From assembly GCA_031269415.1 (NCBI GenBank), contig JAISZF010000285.1, positions 1-33,924 on the forward strand: a stretch of DNA of 33,924 bases, given 5' to 3'. Positions 1-9,311 of this stretch are shown piece after piece. The stretch comes from Clostridiales bacterium (GTDB lineage Bacteria > Bacillota > Clostridia > Lachnospirales > WQUN01). The notes beneath the pieces were generated by a model. The model did no database searches. It was not told the DNA's origin and saw only the letters and a list, made by a program, of their open reading frames with translations. Each line of letters starts with the position of its first letter. The first letter of the stretch is position 1. The position numbers and the translations under genes were made by a program.

Positions 1-438
1 CATGGAACCCAGCCCTCTATGATATTTGGAACCGTGAGTCATGGGGCCGCGGTGCTGGCCGTAGCGCTTGATCGCCCCTTGGAAGCCCTTGCCTTTGGAA
101 ACGCCGCTGACGTCCACGCGATCGCCGGGGGAGAATATATCGGCCTTGATCTCGTCGCCCACGTTATAGTTGGCGGCGTCGTCCAGCCGGAACTCCTTCA
201 GTATCTTGCGCGGCGTAATATTGGCTTTGCTAAAATGGCCCTTCATGGGTTTGTTCACCGATTTGGGCCTAACCTCACCGAAACCCACCTGAACGGCATT
301 ATACCCGTCGTTTTCAACCGTCTTCTTCTGAACCACGACATTCGGCTCGGCTTCCAGCACTGTAACCGGAATCAGCTCGCCCTTGTCGCTGAAGATTTGT
401 GTCATTCCTAATTTTTTGGCAACAATCGCCTTTTTCAT
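1..438 (-). CDS. rplC: 50S ribosomal protein L3, N-terminal part (runs off window start)
   Basis: Reverse strand from ATG at 438 reads [69 protein letters not shown]..., a classic L3 N-terminus. It lies downstream of rpsJ. The 19..411 plus-strand ORF is its antisense. Confidence 0.96.
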   Translation of the reverse strand, partial: MKKAIVAKKLGMTQIFSDKGELIPVTVLEAEPNVVVQKKTVENDGYNAVQVGFGEVRPKSVNKPMKGHFSKANITPRKILKEFRLDDAANYNVGDEIKADIFSPGDRVDVSGVSKGKGFQGAIKRYGQHRGPMTHGSKYHRGLGSM

Positions 439-519
439 AAATCCTCCTTTTAATACAGCGGATTGCCGGCTCTATTAACGCCCGGCAGTCATACTATCGC
501 GTTATAAAATACGCGGGAG

Positions 520-831
520 TTAAATAATCTTGAGCATTATATCCACGCCGTCGGGCAGATCCAGCCTTGAAAGCGCGTCAGCCGTCCGCTGAGTGGGCAT
601 AATAATATCGATCAGCCGCTTATGGGTACGCATTTCAAACTGCTCTCTCGAATCTTTGTACTTATGGACAGCGCGCAAGATAGTGACCACCTCTGTCTTA
701 GTGGGCAGGGGAATAGGCCCGGAAACCTTGGCGCCGGTACGTTTGGCAGTTTCAATGATTTGCGTTACAGACCGATCGATAAGCTTATGGTCATACGCTT
801 TCAGGGTTATCCTGATTTTTTGGTTAGGCAT
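520..831 (-). CDS. rpsJ: 30S ribosomal protein S10
   Basis: [76 protein letters not shown] is canonical S10. ATG at 831 preferred over the TTG at 840; AAAGGAGG lies upstream. Confidence 0.97.
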   Translation of the reverse strand: MPNQKIRITLKAYDHKLIDRSVTQIIETAKRTGAKVSGPIPLPTKTEVVTILRAVHKYKDSREQFEMRTHKRLIDIIMPTQRTADALSRLDLPDGVDIMLKII

Positions 832-1036
832 GAATGTCAAAACCTCCTTTTGCCTTTTACTTTAACGCGGGCGCAAAAATACCGCATATGGCGTCAGCGC
901 CATTGCGGCGTGCTTACCGTACAACTTGACCGGGCGTATCATACAGCGTAAAACTCTTCCCAATCCTTTGTAAACAGTATTCTCTGTCGCCTCGCCCGCC
1001 GCTTACCGTCATAACTTGGGTATTATACAATAAAAG

Positions 1037-1400
1037 TTATTGGAACGCAAGTTTTTTGTTGAAATATTCTGATATTCTTTGTAAGCGCGGACCAAAGGTC
1101 AAGAGACAGCCGCGATCGACCTCTTCACCGAACGGTTCTATCCGCCAAGGCGTCGCGTCCGTGGCAACCTGGCGGCCAAGCGTGATATGCTGGCTGTATC
1201 GGCGCTTTTCGAGGGCGAATCCCGCTTGACGCAGGTTGACGCGGAGTGTCCGCTGAACGTTCAGCAACCGCGGCGCGGCTTTGCAACCCGCCCACCACAA
1301 GTCGCCGCGAAAGTTGCCGATTTGCTCTATAGTCACGAAAAACTCGTTGGGCGCGTATGTAGTGCCGGTCATAAAATGCTTTATTGTGGCATCTACGCCA
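1037..1400 (-). pseudogene. 2'-5' RNA ligase (ThpR/LigT)-like, N-terminally truncated remnant
   Basis: ATIKHFMTG...FFVTIEQIGNFRGDLWWAGCKAAPRLLNVQRTLRVNLRQAGFALEKRRYSQHITLGRQV matches the central and C-terminal ThpR region, including the second HxT motif (HITLGR). The first HxT motif and the N-terminus are absent. The upstream end is approximate and runs into the relB promoter region. Confidence 0.7.
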
Positions 1401-1403
1401 TTG

Positions 1404-1441
1404 TTGACGTTATGTGTATATCGGTAGTATACTATACACAT
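1404..1441 (+). promoter_or_regulatory. Promoter and likely autoregulatory operator of the RelB-like antitoxin gene
   Basis: TTGACG (1404-1409), 18 nt, TATACT (1428-1433). Perfect inverted repeat ATGTGTATA (1412-1420) / TATACACAT (1433-1441) overlaps the spacer and -10. Confidence 0.6.
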
Positions 1442-1458
1442 AAAAGGAGATGGTTGTA

Positions 1459-1770
1459 ATGGCAATCAGTAGAATCTCTGTCAACATTGACGAAGACGTA
1501 AAACAAAACGCGCAGCGAATATTTAGCGAAATTGGTCTGGACATGACCACCGCTATAGATTCGTTTCTGCGGACGGTTGTGCGCGAGGAGCGTATTCCTT
1601 ATGATCTCCGGACGGAACGGGCTTACCGCGAATCCGTTCATCAGGCGTATATCAATGACGAATTGGATAAATCCTTGCTGGAGGCCGCCGACGCTAACAC
1701 TGAATGGACATCGCGCGATGAGATGAAGGAACGGCTGGCGAGACGACGCGAGGCAAGAAGTCATGCATAG
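1459..1770 (+). CDS. RelB/DinJ-family type II antitoxin
   Basis: MAISRISVNIDEDVKQNAQRIFSEIGLDMTTAIDSFLRTVVREERIPYDL is the typical RelB/DinJ ribbon-helix-helix N-terminus. AAAAGGAGA is upstream. Confidence 0.85.
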   Translation: MAISRISVNIDEDVKQNAQRIFSEIGLDMTTAIDSFLRTVVREERIPYDLRTERAYRESVHQAYINDELDKSLLEAADANTEWTSRDEMKERLARRREARSHA

Positions 1771-2004
1771 GCTGAAATTTCTTCCGGCCGCCGGCCTTGA
1801 TATGCTGGAAGCGTAGGCTTATTTAGGCGAGTTTAGTTCTCGCGCCGCTGATAAGCTGGCGTTAGCGTTGGAACAAAAGGCGGACGCCCTCATTGACAAT
1901 CCGTTGATATATAAGGTCTATGAGGCAAGACCGTACATGAAAGAGTTTGACCGATTTTTTAAACGGATTCAGTTACTCCGGCCGGAAAAGGGCGAAATAT
2001 TCTG
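1763..2004 (+). pseudogene. RelE/ParE-type toxin remnant
   Basis: ATG at 1763 overlaps the antitoxin 3' end. Translation is MHRLKFLPAAGLDMLEA*AYLGEFSSRAADKLALALEQKADALIDNPLIYKVYEARPYMKEFDRFFKRIQ...: RelE/ParE-like start, in-frame TAG at codon 18, degraded C-terminus. Confidence 0.7.
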
Positions 2005-2167
2005 ATATTATTTGCGCGATGTCAAGCCGTCGCTCTCCCAAGCGGCGCGGTTCGAGGTTAACGGATACGCCGATCTATTTGGTAAAGGCAGGTCTCTCGT
2101 ATAATCGTTGACATCCCGGCGGTCAAATGATAACGTTATTATCGAAAATTTGTCAATGGAGGCGCTT

Positions 2168-3655
2168 ATGGAAAGAGTTACGCCCGCTTCCGCCGGGGTA
2201 TCGCCGCGGGCTGTTTTAGGCATGCTGGACGCGTTGCGCCGCGCCGGGGTGGAAACGCACAGTTTCATGCTTACGCGGCGCGGCAAGGTGTGCGCCGAAG
2301 GCTGGTGGAAGCCGTTCGCCCCGGAATACAAGCATATAATGTTCTCATTCAGCAAGAGTTTTACATCAACCGCCATCGGCTTTGCCGAGCAGGAAGGGCT
2401 TCTGTCGCTGGACGAAAAACTCGCGGATATATTCGCGGACGCGCTGCCGGAAAACCCCGGCGAGAATCTGAGGAAAGCTGAAATCAAACATCTCCTGACC
2501 ATGACCTGCGGGCATGAGGTAAAGACGGACGTCTTGTCTCCGACCGATAATATGGCCGCGGATTTCATGGCGCGGCCGTTTGTGTATGAGCCGGGAACAC
2601 ACTTCTCTTACAACACCGCCGGAACGAATATGCTCTGCGATATCCTCAAACGCAAGATCGGCAAAAACCTGACAGAATTTTTAAAACCCAGGCTGTTTGA
2701 ACCGCTCGGCATGTCTGACGATATCGGCTGTTTTACCCTGCCCGGCGGCATAGAAGCCGGCGGCTTCGGATACAGCATACGGACGGAAGACATGGCAAGG
2801 TTTATAGAATTTGTCGCCAACAAAGGCAAACTCGGCGAAAAACAGCTTTTAAACGCCGACTGGTTTGATCGCGCCACGGCCAAACAGGTTGAAAACGGCG
2901 ACGGTACGACTGATTGGGGCGTAGGGTACGGCTATCAGTTCTGGCGCTGCAAGCCGGAGGGCGTTTATCGCGGCGACGGTGCTTACGGGCAGTATGGCAT
3001 TGTGTTTCCAGCGTATGACGCGACGCTGGTCATAACGTCCGCCGAGCTGATTATGCAGGATTGCCTGGACGCCGTCTGGACGCATCTGCTGCCCGGCTTT
3101 AACGATTTTCCCGTAACCGGAGAGGAAGAAGCGGAGCAAGAGCTGTCTTACCGGCTGAAACACTTATCGCTTCCGGTTATGCCGGGTTTTCAACTGACAG
3201 AGGCGCGGGACGCATTAAACGGAAGCGTTTTTATTCCGGATAAGCAATACCACAGTTTTACGACCATTATTGGCGGAGCGGGCTGTGTGGCGACAAGATA
3301 TCCTGTGCCTTTGGACGATTTCCTCAAGTCCATCTCATTTATTTTTAAGGACGGCAAGGGATATTTGGAATGCCGGCAAAACAGCGGCGTTTACGCCTTA
3401 GATCTGGGGCTTCAAGGCGACTACGCGGTAACGGATGTCAACGGTGTTCCCTTTGCCGTTAACTCGTGCTGGCGTTCGGATAAAAAATTAGAGGTCTTAA
3501 TCCGCAACCTGAACGCGGCATCGGGCAGACGGGCGGATTTTGAGTTTGAGGAGAATAAACTGAAGCTTAATTTGGATTGGACGCCGCCCATTGGCCCCGG
3601 GTTAGCGGGCACGGACTATACCGAGGTTACTTTTTCAAAAATGAAAGCTGGCTGA
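2168..3655 (+). CDS. Serine hydrolase, class C beta-lactamase/PBP-like family
   Basis: MFSFSKSFTSTAIGFAEQEGLLSLDEKL (SxxK motif), HFSYNTAGTNML (YxN motif). GGAGG at 2158-2162 precedes ATG 2168; the ORF-track start (TTG 2108) is less likely. Confidence 0.85.
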   Translation: MERVTPASAGVSPRAVLGMLDALRRAGVETHSFMLTRRGKVCAEGWWKPFAPEYKHIMFSFSKSFTSTAIGFAEQEGLLSLDEKLADIFADALPENPGENLRKAEIKHLLTMTCGHEVKTDVLSPTDNMAADFMARPFVYEPGTHFSYNTAGTNMLCDILKRKIGKNLTEFLKPRLFEPLGMSDDIGCFTLPGGIEAGGFGYSIRTEDMARFIEFVANKGKLGEKQLLNADWFDRATAKQVENGDGTTDWGVGYGYQFWRCKPEGVYRGDGAYGQYGIVFPAYDATLVITSAELIMQDCLDAVWTHLLPGFNDFPVTGEEEAEQELSYRLKHLSLPVMPGFQLTEARDALNGSVFIPDKQYHSFTTIIGGAGCVATRYPVPLDDFLKSISFIFKDGKGYLECRQNSGVYALDLGLQGDYAVTDVNGVPFAVNSCWRSDKKLEVLIRNLNAASGRRADFEFEENKLKLNLDWTPPIGPGLAGTDYTEVTFSKMKAG

Positions 3656-3656
3656 C

Positions 3657-4421
3657 ATGGAACAGTCCTTACAGTTAATCGAGCGCGTGTTCGCGGTGCT
3701 GGAATATTTGTCGGGCGCGCGCGAGGCTAAAGGGCCCTCGGAGATCGCCTCGTTCCTGAGCCTGCCTAAAAGCACGGTTCACCGGCTGCTCTCCTCCATG
3801 CTGAATCTGGGATATGTTGAGAAAACCGGTTCCGGTACATATCGTATAGGGGTTAAGCTGGTCGGGATTGTAAGCAATCACATCAACAGCCTGGAACTGC
3901 GGACGGAAGCGCGCCCCGTGCTGACGGATCTGCGGGCCGAACTGGGGCTGGCGGTCTATTTGGGCATACTGGACGGCTTTGAGGTCGTTTATGTGGAGAA
4001 GCTCGACATCGAACGCAATCTGCGAATATATACGCAGATTGGCTTGCGGGTGCCCGCCTACTGTTCTTCCTTGGGGAAGTGCCTGCTGTCGTGCCTATCC
4101 GGGAATGAACTGGGGTATCTTTTGCAAAATAACCGCTTGCGCCGGTTTACGCAAAATACGATAACGGATCCCGCTGAATTAAAAACCTGCCTGCGCCGGG
4201 TAAGAACGCGGGGATGGGCGATGGATAACTCGGAGTATATTCCGAGGAGCCGGTGTATCGGCGCGCCGGTATATGACTACCGCGGGGAAATGATAGCCGC
4301 GGTCAGCGCCAGCGGCCCGGAATCGCTGCTTTCCGACGAGAGGACAGAAAGCGTCGCGGACGCTGTGGTTCGCGCGGGGAAGGAGATCTCTAGGCGGCTG
4401 TGCTTTCAAGAGAATGGATAG
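3657..4421 (+). CDS. IclR-family transcriptional regulator
   Basis: LQLIERVFAVLEYLSGAREAKGPSEIASFLSLPKSTVHRLLSSMLNLGYVEK (wHTH) plus IclR effector domain (YCSSLGKCLLS, APVYDYRGEMIAAVSASGP). Confidence 0.93.
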   Translation: MEQSLQLIERVFAVLEYLSGAREAKGPSEIASFLSLPKSTVHRLLSSMLNLGYVEKTGSGTYRIGVKLVGIVSNHINSLELRTEARPVLTDLRAELGLAVYLGILDGFEVVYVEKLDIERNLRIYTQIGLRVPAYCSSLGKCLLSCLSGNELGYLLQNNRLRRFTQNTITDPAELKTCLRRVRTRGWAMDNSEYIPRSRCIGAPVYDYRGEMIAAVSASGPESLLSDERTESVADAVVRAGKEISRRLCFQENG

Positions 4422-4433
4422 AAAGGAGCGGGT

Positions 4434-5318
4434 ATGGAATTATTTACTGTAAAGAATGAAAACCTCAGCGTCCGCGTTTCGCCGCTGGGCGCGGAGATGC
4501 AGTCCATTAAGGGAAAAGACGGCCGCGAATATCTATGGTACGGCGATCCGGCTTTTTGGAACCGCAGGGCGATCAATCTATTTCCTTATATAGCCCGTTT
4601 AACCGCGGGGAAATACAGCTTCGAGGGCAAAGAATACCCCATGACGATCCACGGGTTTCTGCCTGAATCAGTTTTAAATGTGGAATCGCGGAACGATACG
4701 GAAATATGTTTCCTGCTGACAGACAACGAGGAAACCCGCGCCATATATCCCTTCAACTTTGAATTGCGCGTAGGATACGCTTTATCCGGGAATACGATTC
4801 ATATCCGGTTCGATGTCCGCAACACGGGCGGCTGCCCTATGCACTTCGGCATAGGCGGGCATCCGGGGTTTCTCGCGCCTATGGAAGACGGATTGACGTT
4901 TACGGACTATGTTCTGGAATTTGACCGGCCGTGCAAGCCCCTGCGCGCAGGATTCTCGGAAAGATGCTTTGTGGACGAGGAAAAAACCGAAGAATATCCC
5001 CTGACGGACGGGCGGATCATTCCGCTTAGGCATAATCTATTCGATCACGACGCAATTGTCCTGAGGGGAACGAGCGGAACCGTAACCCTAAAAAGCGCCA
5101 AGGGAACCAAGAGTGTGACCGTGCGTTACCCCGACATGCCCTATGTGGGGTTTTGGCACACCGTGAAAAAGGAAGCGCCGTATGTGTGCGTGGAACCATG
5201 GTCCTCCCTGCCGTCCCGCGACGGGATTGTAGAGGATATAAGCAGACAGGATAACCTGATCCATCTGCCCGCGGGCGAACAGTACGTTAATAACTGGTCG
5301 ATAGAGATCAATCAGTAA
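4434..5318 (+). CDS. Aldose 1-epimerase-like (galactose mutarotase fold) protein
   Basis: LSVRVSPLGAEMQSIKGKDGREYLWYGDPAFWNRRAINLFPYIARL...IHGFLPE...GGHPGF; RBS GAAAGGAG. Confidence 0.88.
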   Translation: MELFTVKNENLSVRVSPLGAEMQSIKGKDGREYLWYGDPAFWNRRAINLFPYIARLTAGKYSFEGKEYPMTIHGFLPESVLNVESRNDTEICFLLTDNEETRAIYPFNFELRVGYALSGNTIHIRFDVRNTGGCPMHFGIGGHPGFLAPMEDGLTFTDYVLEFDRPCKPLRAGFSERCFVDEEKTEEYPLTDGRIIPLRHNLFDHDAIVLRGTSGTVTLKSAKGTKSVTVRYPDMPYVGFWHTVKKEAPYVCVEPWSSLPSRDGIVEDISRQDNLIHLPAGEQYVNNWSIEINQ

Positions 5319-5321
5319 AAT

Positions 5322-5352
5322 AAGGCGGGGAACCGTTTGGGTTCCCTGCCTT
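5322..5352. terminator. Bidirectional hairpin terminator between convergent genes
   Basis: AAGGCGGGGAACC (5322-5334) / GGTTCCCTGCCTT (5340-5352), one G.T wobble, flanked by AAAA and TTTATT. Confidence 0.8.
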
Positions 5353-5358
5353 TTATTA

Positions 5359-6795
5359 TTAAGCGAATATATTTTTAAGCACTATAGTTTTCAACTTAGT
5401 AACTTCGTCAAACGTAGACATAACGCCTTCCGTGCCAATACCCGAGTATTTATACCCGCCGAACGGCATTTCAAAGCTGCGGAAGAAACTGGCGCCGTTT
5501 ATAACCACGCCGCCGCATTCCAACTCAGCCGCCGCTTTAAAAGCAGTCTTCATGTCGGCGGTGAATATACATCCGCACAGCCCGAAAATGGACTGATTCG
5601 CAATCTCTATCGCTTCTTCGACTGTATCGAAGCCTATAATCGGAACGACCGGCCCGAAGATCTCCATATCAATCGCGACATCGGCGGTTTTCGGCACATC
5701 CGCGATAACCGTGGGTTCATAGAACGCGCCGTTACGCTTGCCGCCCAATACTATTTTGCCGCCCTGCTCCACAGTCTGGTTCACCTGCCGCTCGACCTCA
5801 ATGGCGGCTTTCTCGCTGATCAAGCAGCCCAATTGCGTATCGTCGTCCGAGGGATCGCCCAATTTTATCTTTTTTATACGAGCGACGGCTTTTTCGGTAA
5901 ACACTTCTTTCAGGCTGTTATGTACGATGAAACGCTTTGAGGCGCAGCAGACCTGGCCGGTATTGTACATGCGGCCCCAGATCAATTCCTCCACCGCCAA
6001 ATCCACGTCCGCGTCCGCGCAGACAATAAACGCGTCGTTGCCGCCCAGTTCCAGAGAAATATGCGCCAGATGGCCAGCCGCGTTCTTCGCGGTCTCAATA
6101 CCCACCGAGGTGGATCCGGTAAAGGTTATGGCGTGAACGCCGGGATGACCGCACAGCCAACCGCCCACCGTAGCGCCGCGCCCGGTCACGATCTGTACCG
6201 CGCCGTCGGGCACGCCGGCTTTGACCAGAAGTTCCGTCAAGATACACAGCGTTAACGGATTGTCAGTGGAAGGCTTTACAATTGCGGCGTTTCCCGCCAT
6301 TAAAGCCGGGGCGACCTTTTGATCAAACAGGTCGCAGGGAAAATTGAACGGAATAACGCACGCCACGACGCCCACAGGTTCGCGCCGGGTAATCAGCATA
6401 TGATTCTCCTGATTCTTTTCAATCCCGTTCGGAATGACCTCGCCGTATAAATGCTTGGCTTTCTCCACGAACGCCTTGAATGAGATGGGGATATTAGCGA
6501 TCTCTCCCCTCGCCTCAGTAATGGGTTTCCCTGTTTCCTGCGAAAGGGTTTGCGCCAAACGCTCTTTGTTCTCCTCGACCAGACCGATGAACGCTTCAAT
6601 GATCTCGCCGCGCTTATAAACCGGATAGGCGGCCCATACCTTCTGCCCCGCCTTCGCGTATTCGACTGCTTTGTTAATATCCTCTTCCGTGGCCGCCGGC
6701 ACGGTGTCGATCAGTTTGCCGTTTGCCGGATTTATTACATCTATGGTCCCGCCATCGGACGCCTCCGCCGCAAGCCCGTTTATAATCATTTTCAT
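5359..6795 (-). CDS. NAD(P)-dependent aldehyde dehydrogenase
   Basis: FNFPCDLFDQKVAPALMAGNAAIVKPS, ITFTGSTSVG, HISLELGGNDAF, NTGQVCCASKRF (catalytic Cys), MEIFGPVVPI. Confidence 0.93.
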   Translation of the reverse strand: MKMIINGLAAEASDGGTIDVINPANGKLIDTVPAATEEDINKAVEYAKAGQKVWAAYPVYKRGEIIEAFIGLVEENKERLAQTLSQETGKPITEARGEIANIPISFKAFVEKAKHLYGEVIPNGIEKNQENHMLITRREPVGVVACVIPFNFPCDLFDQKVAPALMAGNAAIVKPSTDNPLTLCILTELLVKAGVPDGAVQIVTGRGATVGGWLCGHPGVHAITFTGSTSVGIETAKNAAGHLAHISLELGGNDAFIVCADADVDLAVEELIWGRMYNTGQVCCASKRFIVHNSLKEVFTEKAVARIKKIKLGDPSDDDTQLGCLISEKAAIEVERQVNQTVEQGGKIVLGGKRNGAFYEPTVIADVPKTADVAIDMEIFGPVVPIIGFDTVEEAIEIANQSIFGLCGCIFTADMKTAFKAAAELECGGVVINGASFFRSFEMPFGGYKYSGIGTEGVMSTFDEVTKLKTIVLKNIFA

Positions 6796-6815
6796 AGTTG
6801 ATCAGCCGTCCTTTT

Positions 6816-7970
6816 TTATTTAGTGAAGCCCGTATACGAAAGCATCAAACCGCCGGTGGAATTATTCCCGTCGTCCTCGTACCCATACTCGCCGAACGTA
6901 AATTGCATCATAAACGGGACATCGCCCGCTTCCGCCTTAACCGCTTCCGCGACCTCGTTCAGCCTGTCGCCGATACCCGCCCTGCGGCCTCCGCAGTGTA
7001 CCAGCAGGAAACCGGCGGGCTCGGCGGTCATTTTTTCTTTCAACGCCTTCAGCGTTTCGGACGCTGAAGCGATCAACTCGTCCACAGTGGATTCCATTCG
7101 GATAACCGCGGTCTTTTCAGCGAGATTAGCGCCGATATTCATCGAGTAGTCGTCATTGCCGTTCATGGGATGGCGGATGGCCGTTAGATCGCCAAGTCTG
7201 TCCTTAATGCCGAGCGGAGAGGTAATCGTGGCGACAAGCAGGTTGCCTCCCATAATAGTGTCGGGATCAACGCCGCGCCACTCCGCGTACTTTTTAACCG
7301 CCGGTACGCCGTCTATCTCCTCCAGCACGCGGTTGTCGCGCACTTTGGTGATAATTCCAACATCGTCCGTTTCCCGGTAAGCGCCGGTAAAGAGATTCAC
7401 CGCGGGTTCGCCGCCGTAGAAAAACGCGACGGCCACGCCGTCCGCGAAAGCTCCCTCGTCCGTATAGACCTTCCACTCGCCCGAAATAGTGTTATCCGCC
7501 GCGCTGCCGCCGAAAAGCGGCTTGCGTCCGATAACATCCGATATACCCTTTAAAAAGAATTCCTCTTCGCCGGGAGGCGCGGCCATATAAAAGTAATCCG
7601 GCGATCCGTTTGCCTCGGCGGCGGCCAGCGCGGCCATTTTACCCGTGTCTCTGGCGCTGCCTTCCTTAGGCAGGCCTTTAACGCCCACATAGAAATCCTC
7701 ACCGCTTAACAGCATTACGCCCACGAATCCCTCGTCGCCGGTTATGTATCCCTCCGGGGTTATTACGCCGGTAAACGACGTATTCCCAATAACGGGAACC
7801 CCGGGAAGCGCTTCCTTTACACCCGCCAGAAGCAAGTCCATGTCGTACGCTACGCTTGAATACACAAGCGCCAATTTCGCGCTTTCAACGCCGTCCTCCG
7901 CCTTCCGCGCGGCGGCCTTCCCAGCCGATTTGGCGCAAGACAGAACGCTTGAGCCGATTGTGCATTTCAT
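6816..7970 (-). CDS. Stand-alone FIST (FIST_N + FIST_C) domain protein
   Basis: FIST features: IGSSVLSCAKSAGKAA...ALVYSSVAYDMDLLLAGVKEALPGVPVIGNTSFTGVI...GEYGYEDDGNNSTGGLMLSYTGF. ATG 7970 has a GGGAGG RBS (ORF-track start is 7991). Confidence 0.82.
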   Translation of the reverse strand: MKCTIGSSVLSCAKSAGKAAARKAEDGVESAKLALVYSSVAYDMDLLLAGVKEALPGVPVIGNTSFTGVITPEGYITGDEGFVGVMLLSGEDFYVGVKGLPKEGSARDTGKMAALAAAEANGSPDYFYMAAPPGEEEFFLKGISDVIGRKPLFGGSAADNTISGEWKVYTDEGAFADGVAVAFFYGGEPAVNLFTGAYRETDDVGIITKVRDNRVLEEIDGVPAVKKYAEWRGVDPDTIMGGNLLVATITSPLGIKDRLGDLTAIRHPMNGNDDYSMNIGANLAEKTAVIRMESTVDELIASASETLKALKEKMTAEPAGFLLVHCGGRRAGIGDRLNEVAEAVKAEAGDVPFMMQFTFGEYGYEDDGNNSTGGLMLSYTGFTK

Positions 7971-8104
7971 CAAAAAACCTCCCTCGTTCATTCAATCTAA
8001 TGGTGCTGTATTAAGTATAAATCAATAAAAACGCTTAGCAAGCTGACGGTTCCAAATATCCGCCGGCGCGTTCCGCTAGGAGGAACAGGGATTAAACGCC
8101 GTAA

Positions 8105-8138
8105 AAATAAAAGCGTGGGTTATCCCACGCTTTTATTT
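8105..8138. terminator. Perfect 15-bp hairpin, bidirectional terminator
   Basis: AAATAAAAGCGTGGG (8105-8119) TTAT CCCACGCTTTTATTT (8124-8138). Confidence 0.8.
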
Positions 8139-8302
8139 GCGGACGGTTCAGAACCTAAATTCGATTGGATGTACTCATCAATGCAGTCTATGACTTTGTT
8201 TTTAGAGTTGAGCAAAGAACATGGACGAACTTATGTTTATTCCAGTCGAATTTCCAGCAAATAAAATAAGGCAAGGAAACGCTCGGTTCCCCTGCCCTTC
8301 GC

Positions 8303-9136
8303 TTAACCTTTATCAGCGCCCATCGCCCTATAGATCATTGAGGCGCACTCTTCTCTGGTCGCTTTATCGCGCGGCCTTGTGCCGTCTGTAACGCCGTTCT
8401 CGATAGCCCATTCCCACGATTTTTCCGCCCAGTCGGAAGGCCCCGTTTCCTTCGGGGGAACCTGTACTCCCGCGCTCATCGCGTTGTGAATATCCGTCTT
8501 CATCTGTTCCCAGGCTGAAGGATTATTCACGTAATAGAGCGGACATAGTTTTCCTGTTACGTCATAATGCCTCTTAACATTGTTGAACGCGTTGAACCCA
8601 TGCCGTTCGCATATATCGGCGGTAAGCTCAATCAGTGCTTTGTACGTTACCGCGCTGAATTTCCCCGTCTTATCCGGATGACACACCTCAATCCCCAAAT
8701 AGGTCGAGTTGTTTGTTTTCGCCTGTTCCGTCCAAGCCGCTCCATAGGCCCTGCCCGCGTGCATAGCGCGTTCATTTTCAGGTATCAAACGAAGTATCTC
8801 GCCTTGCAGACCCACAATATAATGGCAGGATGTGCCGTTGCCGTCCGAACCGTTTTCAAAGTAATTTCTGTTCGCCAGCGCGCTTGAGCCGGGGTTTGCC
8901 ACATAGTGGATCACAACGCCCTTGGCGTTCAGCTTTTGACCCGTGCGCCCGTGAGACGCGCCGGGCGTCAGCAGTTTGTCGGTAATAACCGGCGCTCCGA
9001 ATGTCTGAGGCAGGATCGCGGAGTCCGAGGTTGTTTCGCCCGCGCATTTCCGCCCGATAAAATAACCAGCGGCGCCTGCCGCCAGCATACCCACGCCGGC
9101 CGCAAGCGCAACCGCCCATTCATATTCCGTATTCAT
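8303..9136 (-). CDS. N-acetylmuramoyl-L-alanine amidase (amidase_2/PGRP) with N-terminal TM anchor and C-terminal SLH-like segment
   Basis: N-terminal TM EWAVALAAGVGMLAAGAAGYFIGRK; VVIHYVANPGSSA, SCHYIVGLQGEILRLIPENERAMHAG, LGIEVCHPD, VKRHYDVTGKLCPLYY; C-terminal WAEKSWEWAIENGVTDGTRPRDKATREECASMIYRAMG. Confidence 0.88.
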   Translation of the reverse strand: MNTEYEWAVALAAGVGMLAAGAAGYFIGRKCAGETTSDSAILPQTFGAPVITDKLLTPGASHGRTGQKLNAKGVVIHYVANPGSSALANRNYFENGSDGNGTSCHYIVGLQGEILRLIPENERAMHAGRAYGAAWTEQAKTNNSTYLGIEVCHPDKTGKFSAVTYKALIELTADICERHGFNAFNNVKRHYDVTGKLCPLYYVNNPSAWEQMKTDIHNAMSAGVQVPPKETGPSDWAEKSWEWAIENGVTDGTRPRDKATREECASMIYRAMGADKG

Positions 9137-9259
9137 TCTAGAACCTCCTTGTTCAAATCGAATTAGTACAATATATGATTAAAGACGGGAGGCGCTACTA
9201 ATTTGGATAAATAAAATATCGAGTCCTTCAGCCCAATAGCTTCATCTCACTTCATACAC

Positions 9260-9294
9260 AAAAGACGCCGTACGTAAACCGTACGGCGTCTTTT
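9260..9294. terminator. Perfect 15-bp hairpin terminator downstream of the small peptide gene
   Basis: AAAAGACGCCGTACG (9260-9274) TAAAC CGTACGGCGTCTTTT (9280-9294). Confidence 0.8.
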
Positions 9295-9311
9295 AACTCA
9301 GCTCATCGTTA

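Noticed and set aside
19-411. 130-aa plus-strand ORF
   Set aside because: Antisense to rplC; no family resemblance.
841-1030. Structured ribosomal leader upstream of rpsJ
   Set aside because: No recognisable L4-type leader structure could be supported by eye.
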